Source: Reyranella sp. CPCC 100927 (GTDB lineage: Bacteria > Pseudomonadota > Alphaproteobacteria > Reyranellales > Reyranellaceae). From it: a stretch of DNA of 64,000 nt. The notes under the pieces were generated by a model that ran no database searches, was not told where the DNA came from, and saw nothing but the letters and a program-made list of their open reading frames with translations. Made by a program: the position numbers and the translations under genes. Shown here piece after piece: positions 16,446-24,819 of the stretch (position 1 is the stretch's first letter; every line of letters begins with the position of its first letter). The stretch spans positions 62,001-126,000 of the forward strand of contig NZ_VOHA01000019.1 in the NCBI RefSeq assembly GCF_007859315.1. The letters run 5' to 3'.

Positions 16446-17381
16446 ATGTCCATCAGCACTGCCGCCCGCGCGATGCCCGCGCGGACATTGACGCCGACCG
16501 GCGTCGGCTTCGCCGACGGCGACTACAAGCCGGTCGAGCAGATCACCGTGTCGGTGCTGGATTACGGTTTCACCCGGTCCGACGTCACGTACGATGTCGT
16601 GCATGTCTGGGATGGACGCTTCTTCCGTCTCGAGCATCACCTCGACCGCTTTCTGGCCTCGATGGCACGGCTGCGCATGAGCATCCCGCATGACCGCGAC
16701 GCCATTCGCGCCATCCTGATGGAATGCGTGCGGCGCACGGGGCTGCGCGAGGCCTATGTCGCGATGCTGTGCACACGCGGCCGTCCGCCGGCCGGCGTGC
16801 GCGATCTGCGCCAGTGCGCCAATAGCTTCGTCGCCTATGCGCTGCCGTTCATCTGGATCGCGAGCCCCGAGAAGCAGCAGAGCGGCCTGTCGGCTGTCAT
16901 CGCCCCGCGGCCGCGTATCCCGGCGCAGTCGGTCGATCCCACGATCAAGAACTATCATTGGCTCGACATGGAGCGCAGCCTGTTCGATGCCTATGACGCC
17001 GGCGCCGACACGGTGATTCTGCCCAGCATGGATGGCGTCGTCACCGAAGGGCCCGGCTTCAACGTCTTTGCCGTGCGGGATGGCACCGTGATGACACCCG
17101 ACAGCGGCGTGCTGGAAGGCATCACGCGCCAGACCGTGATCGACATCTGCCGCCGCAACGGCATTGCCGTCGAGATCAGGCCGGTGCCGGTGGCCGAGTT
17201 CCGTGATGCCGACGAGATCTTCCTGACGTCGACCGCCGGCGGTGTCATGCCGCTGACGCGGCTGGACGGTCGCGTCTATGGCAATGGCGCGCCCGGCGCG
17301 ATGACGACACGCATCCGAGATCTCTATTGGACCTGGCATCGCGAGGAGGCGGAAACCACGCCGGTGGCCTACGACGATTGA
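16446..17381 (+). CDS. Class IV PLP aminotransferase (branched-chain/D-amino-acid type)
   Basis: A 311-residue fold-type IV PLP enzyme. The Schiff-base lysine is in DPTIKNYHWLDM (K168), with the GFTRSDVTYD N-terminal segment and the phosphate-cup SDSGVLEGITRQTVI-like motif (here TPDSGVLEGITRQ). The EIFLTSTAGGVMPL segment is characteristic of this class. It could act on branched-chain, D-amino or aromatic substrates; motifs do not decide. The ATG at 16446 follows TTGGAGGG. It sits between the SARP-hydrolase and a hydrolase/methyltransferase gene, an arrangement resembling a small secondary-metabolite or signalling cluster. Confidence 0.85.
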   Translation: MSISTAARAMPARTLTPTGVGFADGDYKPVEQITVSVLDYGFTRSDVTYDVVHVWDGRFFRLEHHLDRFLASMARLRMSIPHDRDAIRAILMECVRRTGLREAYVAMLCTRGRPPAGVRDLRQCANSFVAYALPFIWIASPEKQQSGLSAVIAPRPRIPAQSVDPTIKNYHWLDMERSLFDAYDAGADTVILPSMDGVVTEGPGFNVFAVRDGTVMTPDSGVLEGITRQTVIDICRRNGIAVEIRPVPVAEFRDADEIFLTSTAGGVMPLTRLDGRVYGNGAPGAMTTRIRDLYWTWHREEAETTPVAYDD

Positions 17382-17389
17382 TATTCCTG

Positions 17390-18733
17390 GTGAGTCGCGT
17401 GGCCGATGATGTGGATCTGACGACCGCCGAGCGGCTCGTCGCGCTGTGGGATCATCTGGGCATCGCAACAGCCCACGTTGCCACGCAGATACCCGCCGAT
17501 ATCGCCGGCCTGGCCAGCGAGCATGGCGATCGGTTGATGGGCATCGTGCTTTGCACGCCGACGCGTCTCGATGCCACGCCGTTCACGACGCTCGCCGATC
17601 GGATCCTGATGGTGTCGGGTGACAGCGGACCGACGGTCGGCGCCACGACGCGCGCCGTCGAACGCCTGGCCGGCGCCGAGCGTGTCGTGCTCGCCGGCTA
17701 TGATGCACCGGGCTGGGCCGATGTCGCCGCGGACCGGTCCGATGAACTGGCCGCCCTGATGACGGGCTTCCTCGATCGCGCCGGCGCCCGTGCGGCAATG
17801 CCCGGCACATTGTGCACCGGCACCGCCCGGCAGGGCGTGCATGGCGGCATCACGTGGCGCATCGACGGGACCGGGCCTGTCCTCGTCCTGCTGCCGTTCT
17901 TCCTGGCGCCCTCGCAATGGGCACCGATCCTGCCGCGGCTGGCGGCCCGCTTCACCGTCGTGACCTTGGGCGGGCCGCACCTGGGCGGTGTCGCCGCACT
18001 GGAAGACAGGGCGCGGGCGCCGAGCTACCGGGCGATGTTCGGAACCCTGATCGACACGATGGCGCCGTCACCCGACGCGGCCATTCTCGATGTCGGCTGC
18101 GGCAGCGGCGCGCTCGATCGCCTGTTGGCCGGTCGTCGAGGCGCGTCGCACCGTATCACCGCCGTCGACACCAACCCGTTCCTGTTGCGCGAGGCGGAGG
18201 CGCTCGCAGCGGCGGAGGGGCTCGACGGGCGTATCCGGTTTGTCGAGGGCAGTGCCGAGGCCCTGCCGTTCGACGACGGCACCTTCACAGGCGCGTATTC
18301 GGTGACCGTGCTCGAGGAGTGCGACGCCGATCTCGCGTTGGCCGAGATGATGCGCGTGGTGCGTCCAGGTGGTCGGGTCGGCGTCATCGTGCGCGCGATC
18401 GACATGCCGCAATGGTGGAACCTGGCGGTGCCGGACGCGATCCGCCGCAAGATCGATACGCCGCCGCAATCCGTCGGCCCGCGCGGCGTGGCAGACGCCA
18501 GCTTGTACCGGCGCATGCGGCAGGCCGGACTGCGCGATCTGGTCTGCTTTCCGACGCTGGTAACGCTCGATCGACCCGCCGGCCCGATCTGGCGTTACCG
18601 CGAGGATCACGTGCTGTCGCTGCTGTCATCGGACGAAACGAAGGCGTGGAGCGTGCTCCGCGATGCCGCGGCCGGCGAGAGATTGCTGTTCATGGCGCAT
18701 CCCATGCACTGCGCGGTCGGCACCCGGCCTTAG
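17390..18733 (+). CDS. Two-part protein: degenerate alpha/beta-hydrolase-like region plus SAM methyltransferase
   Basis: A protein of about 447 residues. Residues 1-215 resemble an alpha/beta hydrolase core that seems incomplete (VLVLLPFFLAPSQWAPILP, then FTVVTLGGPHLGG), with no obvious GxSxG elbow. Residues 230-445 are a class I SAM-dependent methyltransferase: AILDVGCGSGALDRL (motif I), ITAVDTNPF, and LPFDDGTFTGAYSV. The start is uncertain: GTG at 17390 and TTG at 17378 are candidates; the latter would overlap the aminotransferase stop by four bases, suggesting coupling. The neighbours are the aminotransferase and the SARP-hydrolase. Methyl acceptor unknown. The hydrolase-like half may be a lost or binding-only domain. 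Confidence 0.7.
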   Translation: MSRVADDVDLTTAERLVALWDHLGIATAHVATQIPADIAGLASEHGDRLMGIVLCTPTRLDATPFTTLADRILMVSGDSGPTVGATTRAVERLAGAERVVLAGYDAPGWADVAADRSDELAALMTGFLDRAGARAAMPGTLCTGTARQGVHGGITWRIDGTGPVLVLLPFFLAPSQWAPILPRLAARFTVVTLGGPHLGGVAALEDRARAPSYRAMFGTLIDTMAPSPDAAILDVGCGSGALDRLLAGRRGASHRITAVDTNPFLLREAEALAAAEGLDGRIRFVEGSAEALPFDDGTFTGAYSVTVLEECDADLALAEMMRVVRPGGRVGVIVRAIDMPQWWNLAVPDAIRRKIDTPPQSVGPRGVADASLYRRMRQAGLRDLVCFPTLVTLDRPAGPIWRYREDHVLSLLSSDETKAWSVLRDAAAGERLLFMAHPMHCAVGTRP

Positions 18734-18746
18734 CCGGAGCGAAGGG

Positions 18747-18832
18747 CCCCGGGAGCGCGGGCCTCTGGCCCGCTCATGTCGATGACAGCGGAGCTTTCGC
18801 AGATGCGGGCGAGACGCCCGCGCTCCCAGGGC
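18747..18832. repeat. Palindromic intergenic repeat, family A, copy 2
   Basis: Arms CCGGGAGCGCGGGC and CCCGCGCTCCCAGG enclose a GCGGAGCTTTCGC core. It fills most of the gap between the methyltransferase stop (18733) and the stop of the convergent membrane protein gene (18832). Confidence 0.82.
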
Positions 18833-19422
18833 TACAGCAGCGCGCTGTAGTAGCGGGCCAGGAAGGTGGCCTGGTAGAGAAGCGCAACGACCACCAGGAC
18901 GCCGTGAAAACGCAGATCGGTCGTGCGCATCGCGACGACGCACAGCACCAGCGAGCAGGCGATCTTGATCGGATACTCCAGACCGAGCGCGTGAAAGTGT
19001 TGGGCGCCCTTGAGCCAGGTGTCGACCACGTCCAGCAGGAAGCTGACGGCGAGCAGCCCGAAGAACCAGCCGCGCCGCGACATGAAGTAGTCCTGAAATC
19101 CACTGTACTCGGCGATGTCGTCGGGGAACAGCAGGGTGCAGAGCAGGAAGTAGACCGAGGCGTAGAGCGCGACGAAGACGTAGGTCTCGAATGTCCACCG
19201 CGGTACTTCGGCGAGTCGGAATTCCCACCACCAGAAACCGATCACCGACAGCAGCATCCAGCCGACCCAACCCAGATGCGTCCACCAGATGCGGTGCCGC
19301 CGGGGATGCTGGACGAACCGTGCGACGCCGTTCAGCAGGCGGGCGATGCTGAGCCCGAGAATGATGCTGACGATCACCCGGACGTGCAGATAGAGATCGG
19401 CGTTGGCGTGTGCGTCCGGCAT
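18832..19422 (-). CDS. Hypothetical multi-spanning membrane protein
   Basis: A 196-residue protein with about six hydrophobic spans (VRVIVSIILGLSIARLL, WVGWMLLSVIGFWWW, YVFVALYASVYFLLCTLLF, FFGLLAVSFLLDVVD, IKIACSLVLCVVAM, VLVVVALLYQATFLA). No family recognised; the W/H-rich loops (HPRRHRIWWTHLGW) are distinctive. The ATG at 19422 follows GAGAGGAA; an in-frame ATG at 19440 is less well placed. It is convergent with the methyltransferase gene across a palindromic repeat and lies 31 bases downstream of the hydrolase-OsmC gene on the same strand, so co-transcription is possible. Inner-membrane location is likely; function unknown. Confidence 0.65.
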   Translation of the reverse strand: MPDAHANADLYLHVRVIVSIILGLSIARLLNGVARFVQHPRRHRIWWTHLGWVGWMLLSVIGFWWWEFRLAEVPRWTFETYVFVALYASVYFLLCTLLFPDDIAEYSGFQDYFMSRRGWFFGLLAVSFLLDVVDTWLKGAQHFHALGLEYPIKIACSLVLCVVAMRTTDLRFHGVLVVVALLYQATFLARYYSALL

Positions 19423-19453
19423 CGGTTCCTCTCCACTCAACGCTGTTTGACTG

Positions 19454-20683
19454 TCAGTTCGTCCCGGCGGTGCGCTCGCTGGTCTTGATCAGAACCTCCG
19501 ATGTCAAGGTGCGGTGGACGGGACACATGTCGGCGATTTCGATCAGGCGCTTGCGCTGCGTCTCGTCGAGCGTGCCGCGCAGCACGATCTCGCGGTCGAT
19601 CCGGTCGAGACGGCCGGTTTTGGTCTCGCATTCGGCGCAATCGGCGGCGTGGATCTTGGCGTGGCGCAGATATACCGACACGCGCTCCAGCGGCAGCTGC
19701 TTGCGCTCGGCATAGAGGCGCAAGGTCATGCTGGTGCAGGCGCCCAGCGCCGACAGCAGCAGGCTGTAGGGGTCGAGGCCGGAATCGAGGCCGCCGGATG
19801 CCACCGGTTCGTCGGCCGGCAGCCGGTGCTTGCCGGCGCTGATGCGTTGCTGGAAGCGGCCGCCGCCGGTTTCTTCCACCAGCACGCCGTCGACGGGACT
19901 CTGATCGACGACGTCGGCGGCACGCGTCTGGAGATAGCGCTCGACCCACGCCGCGATGACCGTGGCGGCATAGGCGGCATCGCGTGGCCGGCGCAGCAGG
20001 TGGTCGGCATCGTCGAGCGACACGAAGCTCTTGGGATGCTTGGCGGCGCCGAAGATCGCGCTGGCGTTCTTGATGCCGACGGTCTCATCGCCCGGTGCGT
20101 GCAGGATCAGCAGCGCCTTGCGCAGGTGCGCGACCCGCTCGCCGAGTTTCTGGTGGGCGACATCCTCGAGGAACTGGCGCTGCACGCGAAACGGTCGGCC
20201 GGCCAAGGTGACCTCGACCTCGCCGTGCGCCTGGATGTCGGCCAGCTTGTCGCGCAGCAGGTGCGTCACATGGCTGGGATCGCTGGGCGCGCCGATGGTG
20301 GCCACGGCGCGCACCTCGGGAATGTCGCCGGCGGCGGCCAGAACCGCGGCGCCGCCCAGGCTGTGGCCGATCAGCAGTTGCGGTGCCGCATGCGTCTGCC
20401 GCAGATGATCGGCCGCGGCCACGAGGTCGGCGATGTTGGACGAAAAGTTGGTGTTCGCGAACTCACCGTCGCTGGCGCCCAGCCCGGTGAAGTCGAAACG
20501 CAGCACTGCGATGCCCAGCCGCGTCAGGCCCTGGGCGATCCGCGAGGCGGCCAGCACATCCTTGCCGCACGTGAAGCAGTGCGCGAACAGTGCGTAGGCG
20601 CGCGGCGTGCCATCGGGCAGGTCGAGCAGGGCCGCCAGGCGCTCGCCGCGCGGATTGGGAAAGTCGAAGCGTTGGGCAGGCAT
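19454..20683 (-). CDS. Bifunctional alpha/beta hydrolase / OsmC family protein
   Basis: A 409-residue two-domain protein. Residues 1-255 are an alpha/beta hydrolase (YALFAHCFTCGKD oxyanion region, GHSLGGAAVL nucleophile elbow, acid and a DDADHLLRR histidine). Residues about 270-405 are an OsmC/Ohr-like domain with its two redox cysteines in GACTSMTLRLYAERK and DMCPVHRTL. OsmC proteins reduce organic hydroperoxides; this fixed fusion with an N-terminal hydrolase is found in many proteobacteria. The start is at MPAQRFDFPN (20683), since the residues before it are unlike the family. Perhaps the hydrolase releases or binds a peroxide substrate for the OsmC domain; that link is inference. Confidence 0.88.
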   Translation of the reverse strand: MPAQRFDFPNPRGERLAALLDLPDGTPRAYALFAHCFTCGKDVLAASRIAQGLTRLGIAVLRFDFTGLGASDGEFANTNFSSNIADLVAAADHLRQTHAAPQLLIGHSLGGAAVLAAAGDIPEVRAVATIGAPSDPSHVTHLLRDKLADIQAHGEVEVTLAGRPFRVQRQFLEDVAHQKLGERVAHLRKALLILHAPGDETVGIKNASAIFGAAKHPKSFVSLDDADHLLRRPRDAAYAATVIAAWVERYLQTRAADVVDQSPVDGVLVEETGGGRFQQRISAGKHRLPADEPVASGGLDSGLDPYSLLLSALGACTSMTLRLYAERKQLPLERVSVYLRHAKIHAADCAECETKTGRLDRIDREIVLRGTLDETQRKRLIEIADMCPVHRTLTSEVLIKTSERTAGTN

Positions 20684-20771
20684 GCATCTCAGGATCAAGA
20701 TACACTCTTTTGCTCCTTGAACCTGTTGCGGTCCAATTGGCATCGCGGTGAGCGAGGACTACGCTGGCGCT

Positions 20772-22229
20772 ATGCCATGCATACCGTACCCGCCAGCAAC
20801 AGCGTTGGACTGGCCTGATCTGGCGGGCGTTGTCGCGCGTGTGCCATCGAATGCCGTCGTCGAGCTTGTCGGCTGGATGGCGCCGGTCGAAGCGGCGGAG
20901 CGGCACGACTATTTCCTGCTGACGCCGGAGCCGGTCTGCTGCCGGAGTTGCCTGCCTGCCGATCCGTCGCGATGCGTCGAGGTCCTGGCCAGTGAGCCGC
21001 TCGCGCTGTCGTCTTATCCTGTCCGGCTGCGCGGGCGCTGGCGTCGACTGGCGGACGATGATCCCGCCGGCTGGCGCTGGCAATTGCGCGACGCGCAGAT
21101 CGTGGCCACCTTGCCGCGGCCGGATGACGGCAGCGGGCTGAGCCGGCGCCTGGTGCTTGCCGCCGCATCGCTTTTCTATCCGGCGATCGCCGCGGCGCAG
21201 GGGCCGAGCGAGGTGCCGCGGCCGACGGAATCCCCCGGTCGCGCGCAGCACCTCGAACGGGCGCGGCAACTCATCGCTCAGACGGTGAGCGTCGACATCC
21301 ATAGCCACGCCGGCCACGTTCTCGGCAGCCGCAATCCTTTCACGTCAGTCGCCGACCCCATGCGCGAAGGCGGCATGGCGCTGGTCTGCCTGGCGATGGT
21401 GGCTGATTCACCGGTGATCCGGATCCTGCAGGAGCAGCGGCGCATCGTGGCAAACCGCACGCCCGAGCCGGGCGAACTCTACGCCTGGGGCCGTCGTTCC
21501 TTCGAGCGCGTGACCGACTTGGTGCGCAAGCAACAGCTGGCGGTGGTGACGAATGCCGCGACCCTGACGGAGGCGCGCCGCCGCGGCCCCGCCGTGGTGA
21601 TCTCGGCCGAGGGCGCCGATTTTCTCGAGGGCCGCATCGAGCGGCTGCACGAGGCACAGGCGACCTGGTCGTTGCGGCATTTGCAGTTGACGCACTACCG
21701 GGTCAACGAGCTGGGCGACATCCAGACGGAAGCGCCGCAGCAGGGTGGCTTGACCGATTTCGGCGCCGACGTCGTGCGCACCTGCAACCGGCTGGGCATC
21801 GTGGTCGATGTGGCGCATGGCACGCTCGATCTGGTGAAGCGCGCCGCATCGGTCACCACCAAGCCGCTGGTGCTGTCGCACACATCCCTGAGCGCCAAGC
21901 CCGGCGCCCGCAGCCGGCTGATCTCACCGGACCATGCCAAGATCATCGCACGCACCGGTGGCGTGATCGGCATATGGCCGCCGGCCACGATCTTCGCCGA
22001 TCTCGCCGCGTATGCCGGTGGCATCGCGCGCATGGTCGATGCCGTCGGTATCGATCATGTCGGCATCGGCAGCGACATGCTGGGCCTGCTGTCGCCGGCT
22101 GCGTTCGACAATTATCGGCAGCTGCCCGATCTCGCCGCTGCCTTGCTGGCGGCCGGCTTCAAGCCCGACGAAGCCGGCAAGATCCTCGGCGGCAACTACG
22201 TGCGCGTGTTCACGGCAACGACGGGGTAG
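20772..22229 (+). CDS. M19-family membrane dipeptidase with an extra N-terminal domain and internal signal-like segment
   Basis: A 485-residue protein. Residues about 165-485 are a peptidase M19 (renal dipeptidase-like) barrel with the zinc motif DIHSHAG and conserved LSHTSLSAKPGARSRL and IDHVGIGSDMLG segments. Before it are two oddities. Residues 1-115 form a small domain with ELVGWMAPV, a CCRSC cysteine cluster and VRLRGRWRRL, loosely like DUF3299 envelope proteins. Then GLSRRLVLAAASLFYPAIAA (about 125-145) looks exactly like a twin-arginine signal peptide, but it is internal. Either the small domain stays cytoplasmic behind a membrane anchor, or a second start (TTG near 21111) gives a separate secreted dipeptidase. 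An in-frame GTG at 20748 is an alternative start. Confidence 0.72.
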   Translation: MPCIPYPPATALDWPDLAGVVARVPSNAVVELVGWMAPVEAAERHDYFLLTPEPVCCRSCLPADPSRCVEVLASEPLALSSYPVRLRGRWRRLADDDPAGWRWQLRDAQIVATLPRPDDGSGLSRRLVLAAASLFYPAIAAAQGPSEVPRPTESPGRAQHLERARQLIAQTVSVDIHSHAGHVLGSRNPFTSVADPMREGGMALVCLAMVADSPVIRILQEQRRIVANRTPEPGELYAWGRRSFERVTDLVRKQQLAVVTNAATLTEARRRGPAVVISAEGADFLEGRIERLHEAQATWSLRHLQLTHYRVNELGDIQTEAPQQGGLTDFGADVVRTCNRLGIVVDVAHGTLDLVKRAASVTTKPLVLSHTSLSAKPGARSRLISPDHAKIIARTGGVIGIWPPATIFADLAAYAGGIARMVDAVGIDHVGIGSDMLGLLSPAAFDNYRQLPDLAAALLAAGFKPDEAGKILGGNYVRVFTATTG

Positions 22230-22319
22230 CCTGGGAGCGCGGGCGTCCCGCCCGCATCAAGGCGAATGCTTGGCGCGTAGCGCCTGATATGAGCGGGCCA
22301 GAGGCCCGCGCTCCCAGGG
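22230..22319. repeat. Palindromic intergenic repeat, family A, copy 3
   Basis: Arms CCTGGGAGCGCGGGCGTCCC and GCCCGCGCTCCCAGG fold around a GGCGCGTAGCGCC core. It occupies exactly the space between the dipeptidase stop (ends 22229) and the stop of the convergent esterase (begins 22320), so it is the only sequence available to terminate both transcripts. Confidence 0.88.
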
Positions 22320-23273
22320 CTAGCGCGCCGCCTTCGTGAACGCGAGGATCTCGTTGGTCAGGCCGACATCCTTGGTGTTGATGGCATAGACCTCGGAGAT
22401 GTGGCTGTGCCCGGGAAGCTTGACCAGCTTGGGGCAGCGCTTCTCCTGGCACAGCGCGGCGTTGAGCTTCTCCGACTCCTGCTCGAAGGCCGGCGGGTCG
22501 AGCTCGGCATAGACGACCAGCAGCGGAATGCGGGCCTTGAGCAGTCCGGGCAGCGACGAGCGGTCGGCGTAGGTGGCGGTGTCCTCGCCGAAATACGCCT
22601 TCTCCGGCGGGCCCGGCGGGCGCGCCGTCAGGTCGAACAGGCCGGACACCAGGATGGCGCCCGCCAGCCCGATGCCGTCGGGGCCGTGGAATGTGGGCTG
22701 CGCCACATAGGAGGCGACATGCACGGCGCCGGCCGAATGGCCCATCAGGAAGACGCGGGCCGGATCGCCGCCATGGGCGGCGATGTTCGCGCGCACCCAG
22801 CGCACGGCGGCGCCCATGTCCTGCGCGCCGGCCGGCCACGGGTTCTGCGGCGCCAGACGATAGGTCATGTTCACGCCGATGAACCCGTTGCGGGCCGCCC
22901 ACAACGGGACCTGGTCATTGAACGGTGTGCCCGGCGCCCGCTTGTTGCCGGCGACGAACCCGCCGCCATGCACGAAGATCAGCACCGGCCGCGCGCCGCT
23001 CGCCCCCTCGGTGGCGAAGACGTCCAGCAGGTTGCGATCGGCCGGCCCGTACTTGAGATCGCGTGTCACCTTGACGCCGGCATAGGGCTCCTTCTCGTGC
23101 AGCGGCGCATAGAGTGCGGCGATGTCGGGCGGATTGATGACGCGACCGAAGCCCGCGATCTTCTGGGCGATGTCAGGCGCCGCTGCGGCGACCTGCGCCC
23201 GCGCGTCGCCCGCCGTTGCGAGCAGGACGATGGAAAGACAGGCGGCGCCCAGGCCCGCCAATGGCCGTAGCAT
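22320..23273 (-). CDS. Exported alpha/beta hydrolase (HSL/carboxylesterase type)
   Basis: A 317-residue protein with a Sec signal (LAGLGAACLSIVLLATAGDARAQ). The mature enzyme has the HSL-family oxyanion motif FVHGGGF, nucleophile elbow MGHSAGAVH, acid in YAELDPPAF and histidine in LPGHSHISE, giving a complete triad. Family members hydrolyse short-chain esters, and here the enzyme is predicted to be periplasmic. The ATG at 23273 follows GGGGGGAA. It ends against a palindromic repeat. The next gene upstream on the same strand, a BNR-repeat propeller protein, stops 70 bases before it, so co-transcription is plausible. Confidence 0.88.
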   Translation of the reverse strand: MLRPLAGLGAACLSIVLLATAGDARAQVAAAAPDIAQKIAGFGRVINPPDIAALYAPLHEKEPYAGVKVTRDLKYGPADRNLLDVFATEGASGARPVLIFVHGGGFVAGNKRAPGTPFNDQVPLWAARNGFIGVNMTYRLAPQNPWPAGAQDMGAAVRWVRANIAAHGGDPARVFLMGHSAGAVHVASYVAQPTFHGPDGIGLAGAILVSGLFDLTARPPGPPEKAYFGEDTATYADRSSLPGLLKARIPLLVVYAELDPPAFEQESEKLNAALCQEKRCPKLVKLPGHSHISEVYAINTKDVGLTNEILAFTKAAR

Positions 23274-23343
23274 GATGTTCCCCCCTCGATAGCGATTATC
23301 GCCAGAGCGCGGTGCAACCTGGCGTAACGACGGATGTCGGCGA

Positions 23344-24402
23344 CTACGCCGTTGCCAGCGCGTACACGCCCTCGACGCCACCGGGCAGCTGATGCTGCTG
23401 CCAGTTCTTGCCGCCGTCCTCGGTGCCGAAGACCTGGCCGCGGCGGGCAGCGCACCAGACGCGGTCGGGGTTGGCGGCGCTGGCCGCGATGATCATCAAC
23501 GTGCTGTCGATCGACACGTCGTGATCGAAGCGCTGCCAGCTCTGGCCCAGGTCGTGGCTGCGGTAGAGCGAGCCGGCATCGCTCTGGGCCGCGACGCTCA
23601 ACGCGGCGTACATGGTCCGGGGATCGTGCGGTGATACCTTGACGTCGCGCGCATAGGTCAGCGGCGAGAAGCGACCGATCTCCATCTCCGTCCAGCGGCC
23701 ACCGCCGTCGTCGCTGCGGAACAGGCCCATGCGGTTGGCGAGGAACACGGTACCCGACTGCGCCGGGCTGATGGCGAGCGCATGCGAATCCATCATGCCC
23801 TCGGTTTCCGTGTCGCTTACGATGCGGCTCTTCAGCCGCGGCTGCTCGGCATGTTCCAGCAGGCTGTCGTTGCAGCTCTGCCAGGTATCGCCGCCGTCGT
23901 GGCTGCGCATCACGCCGCCGACTTCCAGCGCGGCGTAGAGATCGTCCGGCCGGCCGGGATCGACGACGAGCCGGATGACGCGGCAGGGGAAGCTCATGTG
24001 CACCATGCCGCGCGGTTCCGGCGGCGACAACTCGCGCCACGTCGCGCCGCCATCGCGGCTGCGATAGATCGTCGTGCCCTGGGTGCCGGCATAGATCGTC
24101 TGCGGATCCTTGGGATGGATCAACAGCGACCAGACCAGCTGCTCCTTGCCGGGCAGCGCCAGCGCGGTCCAGCTGTCGCCGCCGTCGGTGCTGCGGTAGG
24201 GGCCGGCCTGGGTGCCGGCATAGACGATGTGCGGCGCGCCGGGATGGGTGGCGAGGCACCGGACCTCCACCTTGTCCGGCAGGCCGCTGCTGAGGGTATC
24301 CCACTGGCCGCGCGCGACATCGAGACGATAGATGCCTTGCATAGGTGTGCGGGCATCGGCGCCAAACGTTTGCGCCGCGCCGACATAGACGTACGTCTTC
24401 AT
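23344..24402 (-). CDS. BNR/sialidase-like beta-propeller protein
   Basis: A 352-residue protein containing six Asp-box (BNR) signatures: STDGGDSW, SRDGGATW, SHDGGDTW, SDDGGGRW, SHDLGQSW and TEDGGKNW, spaced about 45-60 residues apart. This predicts a six- or seven-bladed propeller of the WD40/YVTN-VPS10-like class found in many proteins annotated as exo-alpha-sialidase or glycosyl hydrolase without shown activity. Notably it starts directly with MKTYVYVGAAQ and has no signal peptide, so it should be cytoplasmic, unlike most relatives. No catalytic sialidase arginine triad was recognised. A ligand or scaffold role is more likely than glycosidase activity. Confidence 0.8.
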   Translation of the reverse strand: MKTYVYVGAAQTFGADARTPMQGIYRLDVARGQWDTLSSGLPDKVEVRCLATHPGAPHIVYAGTQAGPYRSTDGGDSWTALALPGKEQLVWSLLIHPKDPQTIYAGTQGTTIYRSRDGGATWRELSPPEPRGMVHMSFPCRVIRLVVDPGRPDDLYAALEVGGVMRSHDGGDTWQSCNDSLLEHAEQPRLKSRIVSDTETEGMMDSHALAISPAQSGTVFLANRMGLFRSDDGGGRWTEMEIGRFSPLTYARDVKVSPHDPRTMYAALSVAAQSDAGSLYRSHDLGQSWQRFDHDVSIDSTLMIIAASAANPDRVWCAARRGQVFGTEDGGKNWQQHQLPGGVEGVYALATA

Positions 24403-24716
24403 AGCCGCCTCGTCGTTTCTCTCCGCTGGGTTGCGGCGAGACTAGCGCGGCGGTGGACCGTGGAGAAGCTGGATGCAGCACGGACACGGCTGCATTGCAG
24501 GCGCGCTGGCCATGCCACACGCCTGTCACAAGGGTGCCGCCATCCCGGGCGTTGCGGATGGGCCTGGAAACGCAGGTTACCCGTGACGCCCGAAACGGCG
24601 GTCCGCCAGCCGCCGGCACGACGGCCAGTGGATGGCGGTTGTCAGATGAACGCAACAGCGCGGCATCTATTCCTTTAGCGCTTGCGCGGGGCTCCACCTG
24701 GTTGTATGACGACGCC
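24403..24716. other. Intergenic region upstream of the SAM-II riboswitch
   Basis: About 310 bases before the riboswitch that must contain the promoters of the divergent BNR gene and metZ transcripts. No clear -35/-10 pair, small gene or repeat was found by eye. An AT-richer patch (TCTATTCCTTTAGC near 24665) is the best promoter candidate for the metZ leader. Confidence 0.3.
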
Positions 24717-24771
24717 ATCGTGGGATTTGAAGCCGACCGGCTTGCGGCCACGTAAAAAACCGCTAAAAGGT
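24717..24771 (+). promoter_or_regulatory. SAM-II riboswitch (metA-type leader) upstream of metZ
   Basis: The leader contains the conserved SAM-II blocks in order: CGTGG, GATTTGA, a variable hairpin loop, GCTTGCGGCCACG, an A-run, and GCTAAAAGG. CGTGG (24719-24723) pairs with CCACG (24748-24752) to form the first stem, and the 3' GCTAAAAGG block is the segment that forms the pseudoknot in known alphaproteobacterial SAM-II RNAs. SAM-II senses S-adenosylmethionine and lowers expression of methionine biosynthesis genes, which matches metZ downstream. Blocks are seen; the class assignment rests on remembered consensus. Confidence 0.85.
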
Positions 24772-24784
24772 CGGGAGCGCTTCG

Positions 24785-24819
24785 AAAAAAGCCCCGCCCT
24801 TCTCGGTCGGGGCTTTTTT
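24785..24819 (+). terminator. Intrinsic terminator/attenuator in the metZ leader
   Basis: AAAAAAGCCCCG and CGGGGCTTTTTT form a 12-bp stem ending in a T-run, 14 bases after the riboswitch and 45 bases before the metZ start. Because no other plus-strand gene ends nearby, this is an attenuator within the leader. The sequence GGTCGGG at the riboswitch 3' end (24769) is repeated in the terminator's right arm (24806), so the left arm could pair with either one, a natural antiterminator switch. Confidence 0.8.
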
